Part shown: piece after piece, positions 60,756-64,000 of the stretch | Layout: each line of letters opens with the position of its first letter | How positions within the stretch are numbered: position 1 is the stretch's first letter | Assembly: GCF_015471405.1 (NCBI RefSeq) | Contig: NZ_BLVZ01000012.1 | Coordinates: 159,761 to 223,760, forward strand | Length of the DNA stretch: 64,000 nt | Source of the DNA: Pseudomonas cichorii | GTDB taxonomy: Bacteria > Pseudomonadota > Gammaproteobacteria > Pseudomonadales > Pseudomonadaceae | Direction: 5' to 3' | Made by a program: the position numbers and the translations under genes | Notes under the pieces: model-generated | The model's input: the letters and a program-made list of their open reading frames with translations, nothing else | What the model was told of the DNA's origin: nothing | Databases searched by the model: none

Positions 60756-61400
60756 TTGATTAGGGTGCTAGTTGTCGATGACCATGATCTTGTCCGGACA
60801 GGCATTACTCGCATGCTTGCCGACATAGACGGCTTGCAGGTTGTCGGTCAGGCTGACTCTGGTGAAGAGTCCCTGAAGAAAGCCCGGGAGCTCAAACCTG
60901 ACGTCGTGCTGATGGATGTCAAGATGCCCGGCATCGGAGGCCTTGAAGCGACTCGCAAGTTGCTGCGTAGCCATCCCGAGATCAAGGTCGTGGCCGTGAC
61001 GGTCTGCGAAGAAGATCCTTTCCCGACGCGCCTTCTCCAGGCCGGTGCCGCAGGCTACATGACCAAAGGCGCCGGGCTTGCGGAAATGGTGCAAGCCATT
61101 CGTCTGGTATTTGCCGGGCAGCGCTATATAAGCCCGCAGATCGCCCAGCAACTGGCATTGAAGTCCTTCCAGCCGCAAGAGAACAATTCACCGTTCGATC
61201 TGCTTTCCGAGCGTGAGATCCAGATTGCCCTGATGATCGTTGGCTGTCAGAAGGTCCAGACCATCTCCGACAAGCTATGCTTGTCACCCAAGACCGTTAA
61301 TACCTACCGTTACCGGATTTTCGAGAAGCTTTCGATCAGCAGTGATGTCGAACTCGCTTTACTGGCTGTACGTCACGGCATGGTTGATGCCAGCGCCTGA
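60756..61400 (+). CDS. gacA: Response regulator GacA (UvrY)
   Basis: The protein has 214 residues: receiver domain with Asp54 in VVLMDVKMPG, acidic pair near 8-9 and Lys in YMTKGAG, then a LuxR-type helix-turn-helix (LSEREIQIALMIVG and LCLSPKTVNTYRYRIFEKL). It is the partner of GacS and controls secondary metabolism, virulence and motility through small RNAs. The start codon is TTG with GTGAGGTG upstream, as known for gacA in Pseudomonas. It is followed after 2 bp by uvrC, the conserved arrangement. Confidence 0.95.
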   Translation: MIRVLVVDDHDLVRTGITRMLADIDGLQVVGQADSGEESLKKARELKPDVVLMDVKMPGIGGLEATRKLLRSHPEIKVVAVTVCEEDPFPTRLLQAGAAGYMTKGAGLAEMVQAIRLVFAGQRYISPQIAQQLALKSFQPQENNSPFDLLSEREIQIALMIVGCQKVQTISDKLCLSPKTVNTYRYRIFEKLSISSDVELALLAVRHGMVDASA

Positions 61401-61402
61401 AC

Positions 61403-63226
61403 ATGACCCAATCGTTTGATCCAAGCGCGTTTCTTGCGACATGCAGTGGCCGCCCTGGCGTGTATCGCATGTTCGATATTCATGCCCAGCTTCTTTATGT
61501 CGGAAAGGCCAAGAACCTCAAGAAGCGCCTGGCCAGCTATTTTCGCAAGACAGGTCTTGCGCCCAAGACAAACGCTCTGGTCGCTCGCATCGCCCAGATC
61601 GAAACCACCATCACGGCCAATGAAACCGAAGCGCTGCTGCTGGAGCAGACCCTCATCAAGGAATGGCGGCCTCCATACAACATCCTGCTGCGCGACGATA
61701 AATCCTACCCTTACGTCTTTCTGTCCGATGGTGCATTCCCTCGTTTCAGTATTCATCGGGGCGCAAAAAAGGCCAAAGGGCGGTATTTCGGCCCTTATCC
61801 AAGCCCGGGGGCGATTCGTGAAAGCCTGAGCCTGCTGCAAAAGACGTTTCTGGTTCGTCAGTGTGAAGACAGCTACTTCAAGAATCGCAATCGTCCCTGC
61901 CTGCAATATCAGATCAAACGCTGCAAAGGGCCTTGTGTAGGGCTTGTGGAACCAGAGGTTTACGCCGAGGACGTACGCCATTCGGTCATGTTTCTTGAAG
62001 GCCGCAGCAATGCCCTGACCGATGAGCTGAACGAGTCGATGGAAAAGGCCGCCATGGCCCTTGAGTTCGAGCGGGCAGCCGAGTTGCGTGATCAGGTGGC
62101 CTTGCTGCGTCGGGTTCAGGATCAGCAAAGCATGGAAGGCGGAACCGGTGACGTGGACGTGGTGGCTGCGTTCGTCAACCCTGGTGGTGCCTGTGTGCAT
62201 TTGATCAGTGTGCGCGGCGGACGTGTGCTTGGCAGCAAGAACTTCTTCCCGCAGGTGGGTATAGAAGAGGAGGTCGGAGAGGTCATGTCGGCCTTCCTGG
62301 CGCAGTACTTTCTCGGCGGTGTCGATCGTGAGTTGCCCGTCGAGGTGATCGTCAATGTGGTCCACGAGGACTTCCCGACACTGATCGATGCCATCGAAGA
62401 GTCCCGTGGCCGCGAGATGACCATCAGCCACAGGGTTCGTGGCACCCGTGCGCGCTGGCAGCAACTGGCAGTGACCAATGCCGAACAGGCCTTGAGCGCA
62501 CGTCTGGCCAATCGTCAGCATGTGGCCTCGCGGTTCGAGGCGCTGGCGCAGGTCCTCAAGCTCGATGAGCCGCCTCAGCGGCTGGAATGCTATGACATCA
62601 GTCATTCCAGCGGCGAAGCGACCGTGGCGTCCTGTGTGGTCTTTGGTCCTGAAGGGCCTATCAAGTCCGATTACCGGCGTTACAACATTGAAGGCGTCAC
62701 GGCAGGCGATGACTATGCCGCCATGCATCAAGCCTTGACCCGGCGCTTCAGCAAGATCAAGGATGGAGAGGGCAAGTTGCCCGATATCCTGCTGGTCGAC
62801 GGCGGCAAGGGGCAATTGTCCATGGCTCGCGATGTACTGACTGAGCTGGCGGTTCCTGATCTGATACTGCTCGGCGTTGCCAAGGGCACGACCCGCAAGG
62901 CCGGGTTCGAGACCTTGTACCTCAATGATGCTGCTCATGAGTTCACATTGCCGGGCGATTCGCCAGCCTTGCACCTGATCCAGCAGATCCGCGACGAGGC
63001 TCACCGTTTCGCCATTACCGGACACCGGGCGCGACGCGGCAAGACACGTCGTACTTCGACCCTCGAAGGCGTGGCAGGCGTTGGGCCTACAAGGCGTCGC
63101 GATCTGCTCAAACACTTCGGTGGATTGCAGGAATTGGCCCGCGCCAGCATCGATGAAATAGCAAAAGCACCCGGAATTAGCAAAAAGCTGGCAGAGTCGA
63201 TTTATGCAAACCTGCACAGCGAGTAG
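61403..63226 (+). CDS. uvrC: Excinuclease ABC subunit C
   Basis: The protein has 607 residues. An N-terminal GIY-YIG nuclease (GVYRMFDIHAQLLYVGKAK), UVR motif (MALEFERAAELRDQVALLRR), RNase H-like C-terminal nuclease (ECYDISHSSGEATVASCVVF, then ILLVDGGKGQL) and helix-hairpin-helix (GVAGVGPTRRRDLLKHFGGL) are all present. It makes both incisions in nucleotide excision repair. It starts 2 bp after gacA and is cotranscribed with it. Confidence 0.96.
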   Translation: MTQSFDPSAFLATCSGRPGVYRMFDIHAQLLYVGKAKNLKKRLASYFRKTGLAPKTNALVARIAQIETTITANETEALLLEQTLIKEWRPPYNILLRDDKSYPYVFLSDGAFPRFSIHRGAKKAKGRYFGPYPSPGAIRESLSLLQKTFLVRQCEDSYFKNRNRPCLQYQIKRCKGPCVGLVEPEVYAEDVRHSVMFLEGRSNALTDELNESMEKAAMALEFERAAELRDQVALLRRVQDQQSMEGGTGDVDVVAAFVNPGGACVHLISVRGGRVLGSKNFFPQVGIEEEVGEVMSAFLAQYFLGGVDRELPVEVIVNVVHEDFPTLIDAIEESRGREMTISHRVRGTRARWQQLAVTNAEQALSARLANRQHVASRFEALAQVLKLDEPPQRLECYDISHSSGEATVASCVVFGPEGPIKSDYRRYNIEGVTAGDDYAAMHQALTRRFSKIKDGEGKLPDILLVDGGKGQLSMARDVLTELAVPDLILLGVAKGTTRKAGFETLYLNDAAHEFTLPGDSPALHLIQQIRDEAHRFAITGHRARRGKTRRTSTLEGVAGVGPTRRRDLLKHFGGLQELARASIDEIAKAPGISKKLAESIYANLHSE

Positions 63227-63258
63227 AATGCCCGCTCACCTCGTAGCCAGTTGTGCCG

Positions 63259-63819
63259 ATGAATATCCCTAATCTGATTACCGTTCTGCGTGTTTTACTG
63301 ATCCCGATCTTCATTCTGTTGTTCTATTTGCCCTACCACTGGAGCTATATGGCGGCCAGTAGCGTGTTCGCATTTGCCGCAGCGACTGACTGGCTCGACG
63401 GCTATCTGGCGCGTCGTCTCGAACAAAGCACGCCATTTGGCGCCTTTCTCGATCCGGTGGCAGACAAGTTGATGGTGGCGGTTGCACTGGTGCTGCTGGT
63501 TCAGACTCACGCCAACCTGTGGCTGACCCTGCCGGCTGCCGTCATCATCGGTCGCGAGATCGTGATCTCGGCACTGCGCGAATGGATGGCCGAAATAGGG
63601 GCCCGCGCCCAGGTGGCCGTTTCCAACATGGGCAAGTGGAAAACGGCTGCCCAGATGCTGGCGCTGGTCATTCTCCTGGCCAACCCGCCGGCCTTCGCTT
63701 TCTGGGTCATCGTCGGTTATGCATTGCTGCTGATCGCGGCAGGGCTGACGTTGTGGTCGATGGTGCAGTACCTGAGAGCCGCCTGGCCTCATTTGAAGAC
63801 CACCGCAGAAAAGAAATAA
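63259..63819 (+). CDS. pgsA: CDP-diacylglycerol-glycerol-3-phosphate 3-phosphatidyltransferase
   Basis: The protein has 186 residues, an inner-membrane enzyme with several hydrophobic segments. The CDP-alcohol phosphotransferase motif DG-x2-AR-x8-G-x3-D-x3-D is complete in DGYLARRLEQSTPFGAFLD and the following PVADK. It makes phosphatidylglycerol phosphate. ATG 63259 (MNIPNLITVLRV) is the usual start; a GTG two codons earlier is less likely. It follows uvrC by 32 bp. Confidence 0.94.
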   Translation: MNIPNLITVLRVLLIPIFILLFYLPYHWSYMAASSVFAFAAATDWLDGYLARRLEQSTPFGAFLDPVADKLMVAVALVLLVQTHANLWLTLPAAVIIGREIVISALREWMAEIGARAQVAVSNMGKWKTAAQMLALVILLANPPAFAFWVIVGYALLLIAAGLTLWSMVQYLRAAWPHLKTTAEKK

Positions 63820-63880
63820 CTTTTTTGAATCAAGGGCTTGACGAATAAACGCCAGCGTATAGAATGGCGGCCATCACCAA

Positions 63881-63956
<76 letters not shown>

Positions 63957-63964
63957 AGATTCAG

Positions 63965-63995
63965 AAAAAAGCCACTCAGATGAGTGGCTTTTTTT
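63965..63995 (+). terminator. Intrinsic terminator after tRNA-Gly
   Basis: AAAAAAGCCACTC pairs with GAGTGGCTTTTTT over a 4-base loop, ending in eight T residues, 9 bases beyond the tRNA. Confidence 0.92.
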
Positions 63996-64000
63996 TGCCT

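Noticed and set aside
61373..63217. 614-codon open frame on the minus strand opposite uvrC
   Set aside because: It is the mirror frame of a high-GC gene with regular third-position bias; no motifs and no ribosome site. The same holds for the long antisense frames opposite the DinG-like helicase (42855-44576) and pgm (45009-46310).

Overview
The window looks like the chromosome of a plant-associated Pseudomonas of the P. syringae complex. The support is the gacA-uvrC-pgsA-tRNA-Gly block at the right end, the yej, bdhA/gntP and pgm genes with typical Pseudomonas codon use, and a complete aromatic-catabolism block at the left that matches in content and order what I recall as the WHOP region (woody host and Pseudomonas) of strains from woody plants. 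The strain assignment is inference; no search was run.

Region 1 (1-15.9 kb): end of a CitMHS-type carrier; an AraC/XylS regulator divergent from a dienelactone hydrolase-like gene and an SDR (probably dhoAB); a StyAB-like two-component flavin monooxygenase and an outer-membrane channel (probably ipoABC); an Aer-like PAS chemoreceptor; antABC with antR; and catBCA. Together they sense aromatics, take up or oxidise them, convert anthranilate to catechol and open catechol towards the beta-ketoadipate pathway. Three promoter regions carry TGCA-N6-GGATA sites of the XylS type, in one case as a near-perfect direct repeat 20 bp apart.

Region 2 (about 15.98-36.35 kb): a 20-kb defence island. It is bounded by a 29-bp imperfect direct repeat that corresponds to the 3' end of the lysR gene on its right. 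It holds a zinc-hook SMC/Rad50-like ATPase, three large STAND-type NTPases with different nuclease-like N-termini (one also carries an XRE DNA-binding domain and sits behind a palindromic operator-like site), a NERD-SF1 helicase, a conjugative-element membrane-protein pseudogene with two in-frame stops, and a relic of a type I-F CRISPR array with one 32-bp spacer. No integrase gene is left.

Region 3 (36.3-63.96 kb): core-like genes. These are a LysR regulator and divergent quinone oxidoreductase; an AT-rich stretch leading to a 30-codon ORF that overlaps by 4 bp a PP-loop ATPase, followed by a MocR regulator; a DinG/XPD-like helicase with a Cas4/RecB-like nuclease N-terminus; pgm; a parvulin; a PilT/PilU ATPase; 3-hydroxybutyrate dehydrogenase and its GntP permease behind a sigma-54 promoter with a sigma-54 activator; yejABEF; a second parvulin; and an aromatic amino-acid DAHP synthase preceded by a leader peptide rich in Tyr/Trp/Phe and an intrinsic terminator. 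A divergent pair of small phage-type regulators precedes gacA, uvrC, pgsA and tRNA-Gly(GCC).

The best candidates for undescribed biology are the three-STAND defence island, especially the XRE-nuclease-STAND protein with its palindrome, and the micropeptide/PP-loop/MocR cluster.
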